Source of the DNA: Chloroflexota bacterium
GTDB taxonomy: Bacteria; Chloroflexota; Anaerolineae; DTLA01
Length of the DNA stretch: 64,000 nt
Direction: 5' to 3'
NCBI GenBank assembly: GCA_014360805.1
Contig: JACIWU010000004.1
Span: 1-64,000, forward strand
Each line of letters begins with the position of its first letter. Position 1 is the first letter of the stretch. This document shows positions 25,393-34,243 of the stretch, piece by piece. The notes under the pieces were generated by a model. It saw only the letters and a list, made by a program, of their open reading frames with translations, was not told the DNA's origin and did no database searches. Both the position numbers and the translations under genes were made by a program.

Positions 25393-26313
25393 TCAAGCAA
25401 CGATGCGGAACAGGCGAAAGGCGTCCAGAATGGCGGATAGCGAGCCGTTGTAGATCGCCTGCACTTCCGCCATCACCCCGTAGCCGCAGTGCTCGCAGAT
25501 GCGCGGATCCACCAACCTCGCCCCGCACCCTTCCACCACCATCCCGTTGGGGTGCGCCAGGTGAATCAGCCAGTGGGTCTTATTCCACCCGGGCTTGAGC
25601 ATCAGGCGGAAGGACGTTTCGGAATTGAGTATCGGGAAGCCCTGGCGCTTCAGCGCCACGATCCGCTCCACGGCAGCCGCCCGCTGCGGATAGTCCAGCG
25701 TGTGCGCCTCCACGCCCGGATAGGGAATCTGGAAGTTGACCGAGATGCCCTTGATCCTCGGCATCGCCTCCACGATGTTGCGCACGTTGGCTTCCAGGTC
25801 GTGTACGTTGATCTTGGACAGCGTGATGTTTGCGTACATGTTCGGGTTGCGGCTCTCGGCCACGTTCCGCACCATTTTCTCATAACTGCCCGCGCCCCTC
25901 ACCTGGTCGTGCACTTCCGGCGAGCCGTCCACGCTCACCCACACCAGGTCGCATGGGTTGTCAATCGGCAGGATGGCATTCGTTACGCAGGCCACCTTGT
26001 AGAACCGCTTCTTGGTATCCCGCACGAGATCGTTGAATCGGTAGTCGCCATCGTGCCACAGGGTCGGCTCGCCGCCCTGCAGGAACAGGATGCGCACGCC
26101 CCGATCCAGAAACGACTGCATCATCTGCTCCAACTGCGCCCGCGTCAGGTGTTCGCGCGGGACATCCGAACCCACATACGGGCAATGCACGCAGGCCAGG
26201 TTGCAGTACGATGTGATGTTGATTCCGCCTACCAGCGGGGCTCTTCTGCCCAGAACGCGCGTGCGGACGAAGTAACCCGCATAGTAGCCCAGTTGCCTGA
26301 TTTGAACGCTCAC
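25393..26313 (-). CDS. Radical SAM protein, function unknown
   Basis: A 306-residue radical S-adenosylmethionine enzyme. The 4Fe-4S/SAM motif is ITSYCNLACVHCPY (CxxxCxxC, about residues 37-44), followed by LFLQGGEPTLW (the GGE motif) and SVDGSPEVHDQVRGAG. A C-terminal Cys set, GCGARLVDPRICEHCGYG, could bind a second cluster. The overall pattern resembles HpnH-like and SPASM-related proteins. Its start is a GTG at 26313 after GGAGGA. The substrate is unknown; the adjacent UbiA gene suggests quinone or isoprenoid-lipid modification, but this is inference from neighbourhood only. Confidence 0.8.
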   Translation of the reverse strand: MSVQIRQLGYYAGYFVRTRVLGRRAPLVGGINITSYCNLACVHCPYVGSDVPREHLTRAQLEQMMQSFLDRGVRILFLQGGEPTLWHDGDYRFNDLVRDTKKRFYKVACVTNAILPIDNPCDLVWVSVDGSPEVHDQVRGAGSYEKMVRNVAESRNPNMYANITLSKINVHDLEANVRNIVEAMPRIKGISVNFQIPYPGVEAHTLDYPQRAAAVERIVALKRQGFPILNSETSFRLMLKPGWNKTHWLIHLAHPNGMVVEGCGARLVDPRICEHCGYGVMAEVQAIYNGSLSAILDAFRLFRIVA

Positions 26314-26381
26314 CCCAAGTCCTCCGTGTGTATAATGGCATTGCTAGGGTAGGCTCCCACATCGCAAGTCTCAACGGCCGA

Positions 26382-27521
26382 TTACTCTCCCACGAGCGCA
26401 TCGGCCAGCACGCCGGTCAAATCGCGGACGGCCACACGCGGCCCCGACGCCTCGCCCGCGCCGCTCATGGCGCACGTGAAGTGAATCTGGCACTTCGGGC
26501 AGGCCGTAACCATGACCTCGGCATCGGCGGCCAGGGCCTCGCCGATGCGCTCGTCCTGGATGGCCTTCGCCACCTGCCCGCACTGCGTCCACACGCTGGT
26601 GCCGCAGCACAGCGCCCGTTCTCGCTCGTGCTCCATCTCGCGCAACTCGGCAGCCGCCGCCAGGAGCGTGCGCGGCGCGTCGTATTCGCCCCCGTGCCGC
26701 CCCAGACGGCAGGGGTCATGAAACGCAACTCGCAGCGCGCTCCTGCGCAGCGCCAGCGACCCCGCGGCAAGGGACTGGGCGAGCACCTGGGAGATGTGCA
26801 GCACCTCCACCTTGAGGCCGCACGCCGATGGGTAGTCCATCTTCAAGGTACGGTAGCACTCGGCGCAGGACGTAACGATGCGCCGAATCCCCGCCTGCGC
26901 AAAGAGCGTTGCGTTGAGGTGAGCCAGAGCGCGGAACCCCTCCACGTCGCCGGCCCACAGCAAATCGTGCCCGCAGCATCGCTCGTCGGGCAGCACGCGA
27001 GGCGCGATGCCGACGCGGTTGAGCAAGTGAACGGTGTTCTGCGCAATCGCGACGCCCTCAAACCCCTGGCCTCGGAACATCGCGTCGTAGTGCGGCAAGC
27101 AACCCACGAAGTACAGCGTGTCGCCATCCTCGGACACCTGCAAATCGTCCGTGATCCAGCCCAGGCGATTCTGACGCAGGTTTGGATCCTGCATCAGGCG
27201 CATCCACGTGAAAATCGCGTCGCCGTGCGTGCAGGCCCCCGTACTCCCGTGCTCCCGGGCCAGCGCGCGCAGGTCGCGGGCGAACTCGGAGAACCGCACG
27301 TCGCCCGGGCACAGCGCGCTGCACCGCAGACATGTCAGGCACTTCCAGAGATCCTCGCCGCCCAGCCAGCTGGCCGGGTCGTCATTCACGGCGCGCTCCA
27401 CCGTGCGGCGCGGCGAAAAGCCGGCGTCCTTGCGGGCCACCGGGCACACGGCCGTACATTTGCCGCAACTCAGGCACAGGTAGGCGCGATTCTCTCGGAG
27501 TGCTGTCTCCAGTGCGTCCAT
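26382..27521 (-). CDS. HdrC-HdrB type fusion (HdrD-like) iron-sulfur protein
   Basis: A 379-residue protein with an HdrC-like N-terminus carrying two 4Fe-4S motifs (CLSCGKCTAVCP, CLTCLRCSALCP, residues about 16-80) and an HdrB-like C-terminus with two CCG domains (DERCCGHDLLW with SCAECYR, and ALCCGTSVWTQCG with ACPKCQ). In the family these CCG domains bind the noncubane 4Fe-4S clusters that reduce disulfides, as in HdrB/HdrD, or serve lactate- or glycolate-type oxidations. The gene begins 1 base after the short mvhD stop, so it is translationally coupled to the Hdr/Kor set. It is the likely terminal electron acceptor subunit. The actual disulfide or other substrate is unknown. Confidence 0.85.
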   Translation of the reverse strand: MDALETALRENRAYLCLSCGKCTAVCPVARKDAGFSPRRTVERAVNDDPASWLGGEDLWKCLTCLRCSALCPGDVRFSEFARDLRALAREHGSTGACTHGDAIFTWMRLMQDPNLRQNRLGWITDDLQVSEDGDTLYFVGCLPHYDAMFRGQGFEGVAIAQNTVHLLNRVGIAPRVLPDERCCGHDLLWAGDVEGFRALAHLNATLFAQAGIRRIVTSCAECYRTLKMDYPSACGLKVEVLHISQVLAQSLAAGSLALRRSALRVAFHDPCRLGRHGGEYDAPRTLLAAAAELREMEHERERALCCGTSVWTQCGQVAKAIQDERIGEALAADAEVMVTACPKCQIHFTCAMSGAGEASGPRVAVRDLTGVLADALVGE

Positions 27522-27522
27522 G

Positions 27523-27927
27523 CTACGCCCTCCGACCGTCCGTAAGCCCGCGCGCGAAGGATGCTATCCGTTCGGCGCAAGCGGTCGCGCTCCCCTCCGG
27601 AACCGAATCCACCGCCAGGCGCGTCGGCGCGATGCCGAGCAGGTGCAGCAGTTCCGACGCCTGCCGCGTGAGGGCCTGGGCATGTTCCCCGCCCACGCCG
27701 AAATGGCAGCGGTCGGGCGAGCAGCCCAAGGCCAGAACCCCTTCCGCGCCCGCCTGGAACGCCTTGAGGATCAGCCCCGGGTGCAATCGCGCCAGGCACG
27801 GAAGCCGCACGACGCGCACCTGGACTCCCACCCCAAGCCGCGCCCGGCCCAGTTCCTCCAGCCCGCGATACCCTTCCCAGTTGCACGCAAACACGACGAC
27901 TCGCGGGCAGGTGTCCATTTCCGCCAT
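27523..27927 (-). CDS. MvhD/FlpD-like hydrogenase iron-sulfur subunit, altered motif
   Basis: A 134-residue 2Fe-2S protein that in known complexes hands electrons to HdrA. Core: VVVFACNWEGYRGLEELGRA, VRLPCLARLHPGLILKAFQA, GVLALGCSPDRCHFGVGG. The usual start of the domain is [10 protein letters not shown]; here the second Cys is Glu (CNWEGY), while the remaining Cys residues (FAC, LPC, GC, DRC) are kept. The ATG at 27927 lies 1 base after the upstream TAG. The HdrA-MvhD fusion at 21921-24317 keeps all Cys, so this locus has one classical and one altered MvhD. Partner is probably the 1069-residue flavoprotein just upstream. Confidence 0.85.
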   Translation of the reverse strand: MAEMDTCPRVVVFACNWEGYRGLEELGRARLGVGVQVRVVRLPCLARLHPGLILKAFQAGAEGVLALGCSPDRCHFGVGGEHAQALTRQASELLHLLGIAPTRLAVDSVPEGSATACAERIASFARGLTDGRRA

Positions 27928-27928
27928 C

Positions 27929-30900
27929 CTACTTCCACCCCCGGCACAGCAGTTCCAGCGCCAGCGACACGTCCCTGTCCGAATAGGCGCCCTGCACCAT
28001 CGCCCCCGACGGACACCGCGCCACGCACAGCCCGCACCCCTGGCATCGGCCCGCGTCCACCACGGCGGCCCGTCGTCCGCCGGTCTCGCGCACCTCCACC
28101 GCCCCGAACGGGCACACCTCCGCGCACGTGCCACACGCCCGGCACAGCGCCTCGCGCACCGTTGCGCCGCTCCCATCCCGGCGGATCACGTTCCGCCCCA
28201 ACAGCGCGCTTATCTTCGCCGCCATTGCCTCCAGCGCCTGCTTGGATGCCGCGGGGTGCACTGTGTACAAGCCCGGAACGCGACGGTCGGGCTCCTGGCC
28301 CACCAGCACCACCGCGCCGCACGTCGCCGACATCTCGCCGCGCTCTCCGCGCAGCGTAACGCGGAAGTCGCCCATCGCGCCCTCCACGCGCTCAAGGCTG
28401 GCCGCAGGCAGCACCTGCACCCCGTTCGGCGCGTCCTCGTGCCGCTCGCCGCCCGCCGGCCTCGCCCACGACGTGGTGATGCCCACGCGCGACAGAAGCC
28501 TTGCCATCTCCGGCGCCGCCCTGCCCTGCCCCACCACCAGCGCCGCCGGCATGACGGGATACTCGGCAAACGGCATGTCGGCCCCGCCCGCTCTCGCTCG
28601 CGCCACTCCCAGGGCCATCAGGCTCTCCGCCACGACGTTCGCCTCGTCCCCCTCGTACAGCCACGCGCACTGCTCGCGGATGTTCACGAACTCCAGCCAC
28701 GTGCCCGCCTCGTTCAAGGGCAGCAACTGACCCTTGCACCGAAGCCGCTGCGTCGTGCACGAATAGCACACCTGATCCAGCGCGCAGCAGGAGCACGCCG
28801 CCACCACCACGCGGTTGAGGTCGTGGCGAGCCACCGCCTCGGCCAAGCGCGCCCCTGCATCTGGCGCGCAGGCTTGCTCCACCACCTCGGCCCACACCAC
28901 ATCTTGCAGTGCCGCCGCGCGCTGGACGATGACATCCAGCGGCAGGCGCTCGGAAATCTGCCCCTGGCAGGCGCACACCCACACGCCGATTCGCGGGCTT
29001 GCCGCTGCCGCTCGCCTGCGCCAAGCGGCCACCGTCTGGCGAGGCCGCCCGGCCGCCAGCGCCAGGAGTCGCGCCGCGGCCGCCGACGCCCCGATGCGGT
29101 CGTCCGCCGCGACGTGAAGCGTCCGCCGGCTCGGCGCAACGTCAAGCCCAGGCCGCTCCTCCGCCACGATGACCCCTGCCACCGTCAGCGTCCGCTCTTC
29201 CTCAACCCAGTCGTGGCGAATCGCACCAGGCTCGCATACGCGCACACACGCCAGACACTCGGAACAGGGGCCGCAGGCCAGGCATCGGCTCGCCTCGGCC
29301 ACGGCCTGTTCCTCGTCAAACCCCAGTTCCACCTCCTTGAACGTGGACAGACGCTCATCCATGGGGATTGTGGGCACAGGGACACGTGGGCGCACCTGGC
29401 GCTGGGCTTCCGCCAGTTCCCGCCGCGCCACGGGCACGTCCGCCCTCTCATCCGCCAGCGGCACGCCCCGAAGATATGCATCCATCGCCGCCGCAGCGCG
29501 CTTGGCCGAAGCAATCGCGTGAATCACCGACACCGGCTGCGTGATCGCGTCGCCCGCCGCGAAAATGCCCGGCCGGTTGGTCATGTACGTGCGACGGTCT
29601 ACGTGGAACGTGCCTTGAGGCGTGATCGCCAACCCGTGCCCGGCCCCCAGGAACGACAGGTCTGGCGACTGCCCGATGGCCGGCACAACCACGTCCACGT
29701 CCAGGCGGAACTCGCTGCCGGGAATCGGAACGGGACGGGGACGGCCGGAAGCATCCGGCTCGCCCAGCCGCATGCGGACGCAGTCCAGGCCCGCCACGCG
29801 CCCGTCGCGCTCCACAACCCGCACCGGCGCCACCAGGAACTGGAACGGAATCCCCTCTCGCTCGGCTTCTTCCACTTCCTCTGGAATCGCGGGCATCTCC
29901 TCGCGCGACCGACGGTAGAGCACCGTAACGTCCTTGACCCCCAGCCGTCGGAGCGACCGCGACACATCCATCGCCGTGTTCCCGCCGCCGATAACGGCCA
30001 CGCGCGTGTCGGCGCCGCGCACCAAAACCCGCGCCAACGCCTGCTTCCACTGCGGGTCGTCCACCTGTTGCGACAGGTTCAGCATCTTGAGCAGTCGCGC
30101 GCCGTGGACGACGCCCTCCAGGTGTTCGCCGGGGATGCCCAGTTCGGTGCTACGATGCGCGCCGACGCCGATAAAGATGGCCTCGTACCCCTGCGCGAAC
30201 AGCCCGTCCAGCCCGCCGTCGCCCAGCCTCACGGGCGAATTCAGGCGAATCTCAACTCCCAGCGCCTCAACAGCCTCTATCTCCAGGCGCAGGATATCCT
30301 TGGGCAGCCGGTAGGGTGGGATGCCCACGGCCAGCATGCCGCCCGCGACGGGCAGCGCCTCAAAGACGGTAACCTGGTACCCCATGAGCGCCAGTTCCGC
30401 CGCAACCGTCAGCCCGGCAGGCCCGGAGCCGATGACCGCCACCTTGCGCCCTTGGCCCACATCGGCCACCCGCCCCTTGCGGCCCAGGAGCGACGGGCGG
30501 CGCTCCGCGCGCAATTCGTAATCCGCGACGAACCGTTTGAGGGCGCGGGTGGACACCGCCCTGTCCACCTCGTTGCGCCGGCAATTGGCCTCGCATGGGT
30601 GATCGCACACGCGCCCGCAAATCGCCGGAAGGGGAATGGCCTCGCGGATGAGTTCCAGCGCCTCCTCAAAGCGCCGCTGGGCGATGAGCGCTACATAGCC
30701 CTGCACGTGGATGCCCCCCGGACACGTGTCGGAGCAAGGGGGCCGCCCGCTCCGCTCAATGGCGTACACATCGGGGACGGCGTTTGCGGGCCGCCAAATG
30801 GCGTGGCGCGTTATGTCCACCACCACCGGGCACACCTGCTCGCACTCGCCGCAGCCGGTGCAGCGTTCCACGTCCACGAAACGGCTACGCACGCGGACAA

Positions 30901-31138
30901 GGGCCTTGTACGCCGCGCCCTCCTTGCTCAGCCCCGCCACCGACGCCGGCGCGAGAAACCGAATGTTCGGGTGGCGCGAAGTCTGCAACAGCCACGCCCG
31001 AACGTCTAGGTCGCCCTCGGGCGCCGCAAACCATGGGTTTTCGCTCACCAGGTGGACTCGCGCCCCCGCCTCGGCCAGATCCCAGGCCGCCTGCGCTCCT
31101 GCCAGAGTCCCACCGATGACCAGGAACCCGTCCATCAC
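27929..31138 (-). CDS. HdrA-like / GltD (NfnB)-like fusion flavoprotein
   Basis: A 1069-residue multi-cluster flavoprotein. Order: an FAD-binding start (GFLVIGGTLAGAQAAWDL), ferredoxin motif CTGCGECEQVCP (about 93-104), a GltD/NfnB-type block (DTCPGGIHVQGY, ICGRVCDHPCEANCRR, VAVIGSGPAGLTVAAEL, NADPH motif VAVIGGGNTAMDVSRSL, FAAGDAITQP), a Cys-rich set (CLACGPCSECLACVRVCEP), an HdrA N-terminal-like block (GVWVCACQGQISERLPL to NIREQCAWLYEGD), and two C-terminal 4Fe-4S motifs (CRACGTCAEVCP, CQGCGLCVARCP). It overlaps korC by 4 bases. The NAD(P)H module joined to HdrA parts suggests electron transfer or bifurcation between NAD(P)H, ferredoxin from Kor and the HdrB-like protein. I know no standard name for this architecture. 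Confidence 0.8.
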   Translation of the reverse strand: MMDGFLVIGGTLAGAQAAWDLAEAGARVHLVSENPWFAAPEGDLDVRAWLLQTSRHPNIRFLAPASVAGLSKEGAAYKALVRVRSRFVDVERCTGCGECEQVCPVVVDITRHAIWRPANAVPDVYAIERSGRPPCSDTCPGGIHVQGYVALIAQRRFEEALELIREAIPLPAICGRVCDHPCEANCRRNEVDRAVSTRALKRFVADYELRAERRPSLLGRKGRVADVGQGRKVAVIGSGPAGLTVAAELALMGYQVTVFEALPVAGGMLAVGIPPYRLPKDILRLEIEAVEALGVEIRLNSPVRLGDGGLDGLFAQGYEAIFIGVGAHRSTELGIPGEHLEGVVHGARLLKMLNLSQQVDDPQWKQALARVLVRGADTRVAVIGGGNTAMDVSRSLRRLGVKDVTVLYRRSREEMPAIPEEVEEAEREGIPFQFLVAPVRVVERDGRVAGLDCVRMRLGEPDASGRPRPVPIPGSEFRLDVDVVVPAIGQSPDLSFLGAGHGLAITPQGTFHVDRRTYMTNRPGIFAAGDAITQPVSVIHAIASAKRAAAAMDAYLRGVPLADERADVPVARRELAEAQRQVRPRVPVPTIPMDERLSTFKEVELGFDEEQAVAEASRCLACGPCSECLACVRVCEPGAIRHDWVEEERTLTVAGVIVAEERPGLDVAPSRRTLHVAADDRIGASAAAARLLALAAGRPRQTVAAWRRRAAAASPRIGVWVCACQGQISERLPLDVIVQRAAALQDVVWAEVVEQACAPDAGARLAEAVARHDLNRVVVAACSCCALDQVCYSCTTQRLRCKGQLLPLNEAGTWLEFVNIREQCAWLYEGDEANVVAESLMALGVARARAGGADMPFAEYPVMPAALVVGQGRAAPEMARLLSRVGITTSWARPAGGERHEDAPNGVQVLPAASLERVEGAMGDFRVTLRGERGEMSATCGAVVLVGQEPDRRVPGLYTVHPAASKQALEAMAAKISALLGRNVIRRDGSGATVREALCRACGTCAEVCPFGAVEVRETGGRRAAVVDAGRCQGCGLCVARCPSGAMVQGAYSDRDVSLALELLCRGWK

Positions 31139-31704
31139 GCGGCGCTCCCCACGACTTGCCTGCCATAGTCCAGCCCGGCCTGAAAAGCCTTGAGATTGAG
31201 TTCCTCCGTGCCCTTGGGCACCGATTCGCTCACGGCCCGTCGCATGGACTCCTCGGACACCACGCCCGACACCGCCGTCAGAAAGCCCAGCATGACGATG
31301 TTGGCGACCAACTTGCGGCCCACCTCCGACTCGGCAATGCGCGTCGCCGGAATGGCGTACACCTTCACCCCCTCCGGCAGCGGGCCCAACACCACCAAAT
31401 CCTCATCCACCAGGAGCAAGTTCCCGTCGTGCAGCGAAGGCGCGTACTTGTTGTACGCCTCCTGAGACATGATGACGACGATGGATGGGTCAATGAGGTG
31501 CGGGTACTGCACGGGCGCATCGGACAGCACAACCTGCGCCGCGCACGCGCCTCCCCGCGACTCGGGGCCGTAACTCTGGGTGAAGGTCGCATACTTGCCA
31601 TCGTAGAGGGCGGCCGCCTTGCCCAGGATGTACCCGGCCAGGATAATGCCTTGCCCCCCGAATCCCGTAAGCCGTATCTCCGTCCGCGACATGGCGCCCT
31701 CCAT
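31135..31704 (-). CDS. korC: 2-Oxoacid:ferredoxin oxidoreductase, gamma subunit
   Basis: A 189-residue POR gamma-type subunit. Motifs: LTGFGGQGIILAGYILGKAA at the N-terminus, TQSYGPESRGGACAAQVVL and NIVMLGFLTAVSGV. With KorA, KorB and KorD it forms the 2-oxoglutarate:ferredoxin oxidoreductase, which converts 2-oxoglutarate and CoA to succinyl-CoA and CO2 with reduction of ferredoxin. The stop overlaps the start of the HdrA/GltD fusion gene (ATGA), so the two are translationally coupled, direct evidence that the oxidoreductase and the flavoprotein are made together. The 2-oxoglutarate specificity is inferred from the DABC order and the sucCD neighbours. Confidence 0.92.
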   Translation of the reverse strand: MEGAMSRTEIRLTGFGGQGIILAGYILGKAAALYDGKYATFTQSYGPESRGGACAAQVVLSDAPVQYPHLIDPSIVVIMSQEAYNKYAPSLHDGNLLLVDEDLVVLGPLPEGVKVYAIPATRIAESEVGRKLVANIVMLGFLTAVSGVVSEESMRRAVSESVPKGTEELNLKAFQAGLDYGRQVVGSAA

Positions 31705-31720
31705 CCGTTGGCACTACAGC

Positions 31721-32545
31721 CTACTGCGTATCGCCCCAGACGGGCTTTTCAATGTCCACAAATTTGCCCACGATGATGTCCCCGCTCAGTTCAATGTCCA
31801 CATCACGCGGGTCAGCGCCGTGGACAATGCGGCTGCGCTCGCGGTAGTAGCGCAGATGCTCCAGCCCTTCGCGCAGTTTGTTCATCCGGCCGTACAGCGT
31901 CGGGCACGGCGAGATAACCTCCACAAAACTGAACCCCCGCTTCACAAGCGCCTCGCCGATGGCCTTCTCCAAGCGCCGCACGTGGAGGACCGTCCACCGC
32001 GCCACGTACACGGCCCCGCTCCCCGCCGCCAGGTAGGGCAGGTTGAAGGGATGCTCCTGATTCCCGCGCGGCGACGTGGACGTGCGGGCATGCAAGGGGG
32101 TCGTCGGAGCCAGTTGCCCGCCGGTCATCCCGTAGTTGAAGTTGTTCACGCAGATGACCGTCATGTCCACATTGCGGCGCGCCGCGTGGATGAGGTGATT
32201 GCCGCCGATGCCCGCCAAATCCCCGTCCCCGCTGAACACCACCACCTTCAGTTCCGGGTTGCCCAATTTCAGCCCCGTGGCGAACGGGATGGCCCGCCCG
32301 TGTGTCGTGTGGAACGAATCCAGCCGCACATACCCGGCCACCCGCCCCGTGCACCCGATGCCCGACACCACCACCACCTTGTCCAAGTCCAGGCCCGACT
32401 TCACCAGGGCGCTGACGAAGCAAGTGAGGGCCGTTCCCAGCCCGCACCCCGGGCACCAGATGTGCGGCAGTCGGTCTTGCCGCAGCACCGCGTCCATAGG
32501 GTGCGATTCCGCCATCTCCAGTTCCTGTGGCACCGTCTCAATCAT
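31721..32545 (-). CDS. korB: 2-Oxoacid:ferredoxin oxidoreductase, beta subunit (TPP)
   Basis: A 274-residue TPP-binding subunit. CPGCGLGTALTC supplies a Cys near the proximal part, GIGCTGRVAGY follows, and the Mg-TPP motif is FSGDGDLAGIGGNHLIHAAR then VNNFNYGMTGGQ. The substrate-side segment ends in SPCPTLYGRMNKL, as in 2-oxoglutarate enzymes; pyruvate enzymes differ here. There is no ferredoxin domain, which is on the separate korD. Spacing to korA is 13 bases and to korC 16 bases. The start at 32545 is the first in-frame ATG in context, MIETVPQELEMAES. Confidence 0.93.
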   Translation of the reverse strand: MIETVPQELEMAESHPMDAVLRQDRLPHIWCPGCGLGTALTCFVSALVKSGLDLDKVVVVSGIGCTGRVAGYVRLDSFHTTHGRAIPFATGLKLGNPELKVVVFSGDGDLAGIGGNHLIHAARRNVDMTVICVNNFNYGMTGGQLAPTTPLHARTSTSPRGNQEHPFNLPYLAAGSGAVYVARWTVLHVRRLEKAIGEALVKRGFSFVEVISPCPTLYGRMNKLREGLEHLRYYRERSRIVHGADPRDVDIELSGDIIVGKFVDIEKPVWGDTQ

Positions 32546-32558
32546 CTACACCTCCCCG

Positions 32559-33725
32559 TTACCGACCCGCAGCCTCGCGTATGAGCGACAGGATGTCGTG
32601 GGGGTCGTGCAAGTCCCCGCCGGCATGCCCCGCCAGGTACACCGCTGCCTTCCCGGCCGCGCACCGCTCCACCTCATACACCATCTGCCCCAGGTTGATC
32701 TCCACCACCACAAACGCCCGCACCCGCCCCGCAAGGGCACGTATCTTCTCCTCCGGGAACGGCCACAGCGTGATGAGGCGCAGCATCCCCACCTTGATGC
32801 CTTCCTGGCGCGCCTGCTCTATGGGCCAGTGCGCCGTGCGGGCCGAGATGCCGTAGGTAACCACCACCACCTCGGCATCGTCCAGGGCTTGCGCCTCCAC
32901 GTCAATCATCCGATGGCGGTTCCGGCGTATCTTCTCCACCAGGCGCGTGATCATCCGCTGCTGCGTAACGGCGTCCACCATGGGGTAGCCGCGCTCGTCG
33001 TGGGTGAGGCCGGTGATGTGAATCCGATACCCCTCGCCGGCGTTCACCATGGCCGGCACCAGGTCTTCGCCGACCTCAAAGGGCTTGTACGCATCCGGCC
33101 CCACGGACGGCTTGCGGCGGGGGTAGATGGGAATCTGCTCCTCCGGCGGGATGACGACTTTCTCCGTCATGTGCCCCACCTCGGCGTCGGTCATCACCAG
33201 CACGGGCGTGCGGAACTCCTCCGCCAGGTTGAAGGCGCGGATGGTGAGGTCAAACAACTCCTGCGGCGAACTGGGGCACAGCGCGATGATCTCGTAGCAG
33301 CCGTGGGAACCCCATCGCGCCTGCATCACGTCCCCCTGGCCCACCAGCGTCGGCAGGCCCGTGGACGGCCCGCCGCGCTGCACGTTCACGAGCACACACG
33401 GCGTCTCCGTCATGATGCCCAGGCCCAGGTTCTCCATCATCAGACTGAAGCCCGGGCCAGAGGTCGCCGTCATGGCCCGCCGCCCTGCCCAGGATGCACC
33501 TAGCACCGCGTTCATGGAGGCCAGTTCGTCCTCCATCTGGATGTAGACGCCGCCCACCTCGGGTAGTCGGGCCGCCATCCGCTCCGCGATTTCCGTTGCC
33601 GGCGTGATGGGGTATCCCGCGAAGAAGCGGCAACCGGCGCAGATGGCCGCCTCGGCGCAGGCATCGTCGCCGCTCATAAAGTACTCGCCGCACAGGAGCC
33701 GAGGCTCTCGCTTGGACTCGCTCAT
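32559..33725 (-). CDS. korA: 2-Oxoacid:ferredoxin oxidoreductase, alpha subunit
   Basis: A 388-residue POR-N plus domain II subunit. Visible signatures: [69 protein letters not shown]. These form the CoA and TPP pyrimidine side of the active site. Its ATG overlaps the korD stop by 4 bases. KorA binds KorB to make the catalytic centre, and electrons leave through KorD to ferredoxin or, in this operon, possibly directly to the Hdr-like proteins. Confidence 0.94.
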   Translation of the reverse strand: MSESKREPRLLCGEYFMSGDDACAEAAICAGCRFFAGYPITPATEIAERMAARLPEVGGVYIQMEDELASMNAVLGASWAGRRAMTATSGPGFSLMMENLGLGIMTETPCVLVNVQRGGPSTGLPTLVGQGDVMQARWGSHGCYEIIALCPSSPQELFDLTIRAFNLAEEFRTPVLVMTDAEVGHMTEKVVIPPEEQIPIYPRRKPSVGPDAYKPFEVGEDLVPAMVNAGEGYRIHITGLTHDERGYPMVDAVTQQRMITRLVEKIRRNRHRMIDVEAQALDDAEVVVVTYGISARTAHWPIEQARQEGIKVGMLRLITLWPFPEEKIRALAGRVRAFVVVEINLGQMVYEVERCAAGKAAVYLAGHAGGDLHDPHDILSLIREAAGR

Positions 33726-33991
33726 GGGGCCACCTCCACCGCTTCACTCACGTGGATGGCGAATTCGGGGCACAGCATCTCGCAGAGGCCGCACGCGACG
33801 CACTGTTCGGGGTGCAGGGCATAGGGAGGATGGTAGCCCTTCTGGTTGAAGGTCTCGGAGATCGCCAGCACGTTGCGGGGGCAGAACTCCACGCAGAACC
33901 CGCACCCCTTGCACCGCTCCACCAGAACGGAGATTCTGCCCCGCGGCACCACAACCTGGCCGGCATCCAGAGGACGACGCCAAAGTTTCAC
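33722..33991 (-). CDS. korD: 2-Oxoacid:ferredoxin oxidoreductase, delta subunit (2[4Fe-4S])
   Basis: An 89-residue ferredoxin with motifs [16 protein letters not shown] and [16 protein letters not shown]. The start is a GTG at 33991, giving [12 protein letters not shown] after an AGGAGGGG site 4 bases away; open sequence farther upstream is leader. It is the first gene of the korDABC-hdr operon. It carries electrons out of the KorAB active site. Its stop overlaps korA. Confidence 0.92.
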   Translation of the reverse strand: MKLWRRPLDAGQVVVPRGRISVLVERCKGCGFCVEFCPRNVLAISETFNQKGYHPPYALHPEQCVACGLCEMLCPEFAIHVSEAVEVAP

Positions 33992-34141
33992 GCTGCCCCT
34001 CCTGTCGGTTCTTCGCGAAAACGCGGGCGCTCCATTGCAGACTCCTGAGCGAATGGAGCGCCCTCGGTGATAGCCAGCGTTCCACACCCCGCCCAAGCGC
34101 CCTTGCTTACGCGCGTGCGGCGTCCATGTCCTGTCAAATTC

Positions 34142-34169
34142 AGTATACCGATAGCCCTGCCGCTGTCAA
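34142..34169 (-). promoter_or_regulatory. Promoter of the korDABC-hdr operon
   Basis: Minus strand TTGACA (34169-34164), 16-base spacer, TATACT (34147-34142). The leader to korD is about 145 nt; no clear riboswitch is seen in it. It marks korD as the start of a transcript separate from sucC-HIT-sucD. Confidence 0.75.
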
Positions 34170-34243
34170 GGAGGCTACGCCACAACACGTCCCAAAGTTG
34201 GCCGCGCCATGGGCATCGGTCGCCAACACACAACGGAGCCGAA

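Noticed and set aside
27332-31009. A 1225-codon open frame on the plus strand opposite the HdrA/GltD gene
   Set aside because: It is antisense to a gene with many recognisable motifs, is rich in His, Arg and Pro, and matches no family. High GC makes long antisense frames common.
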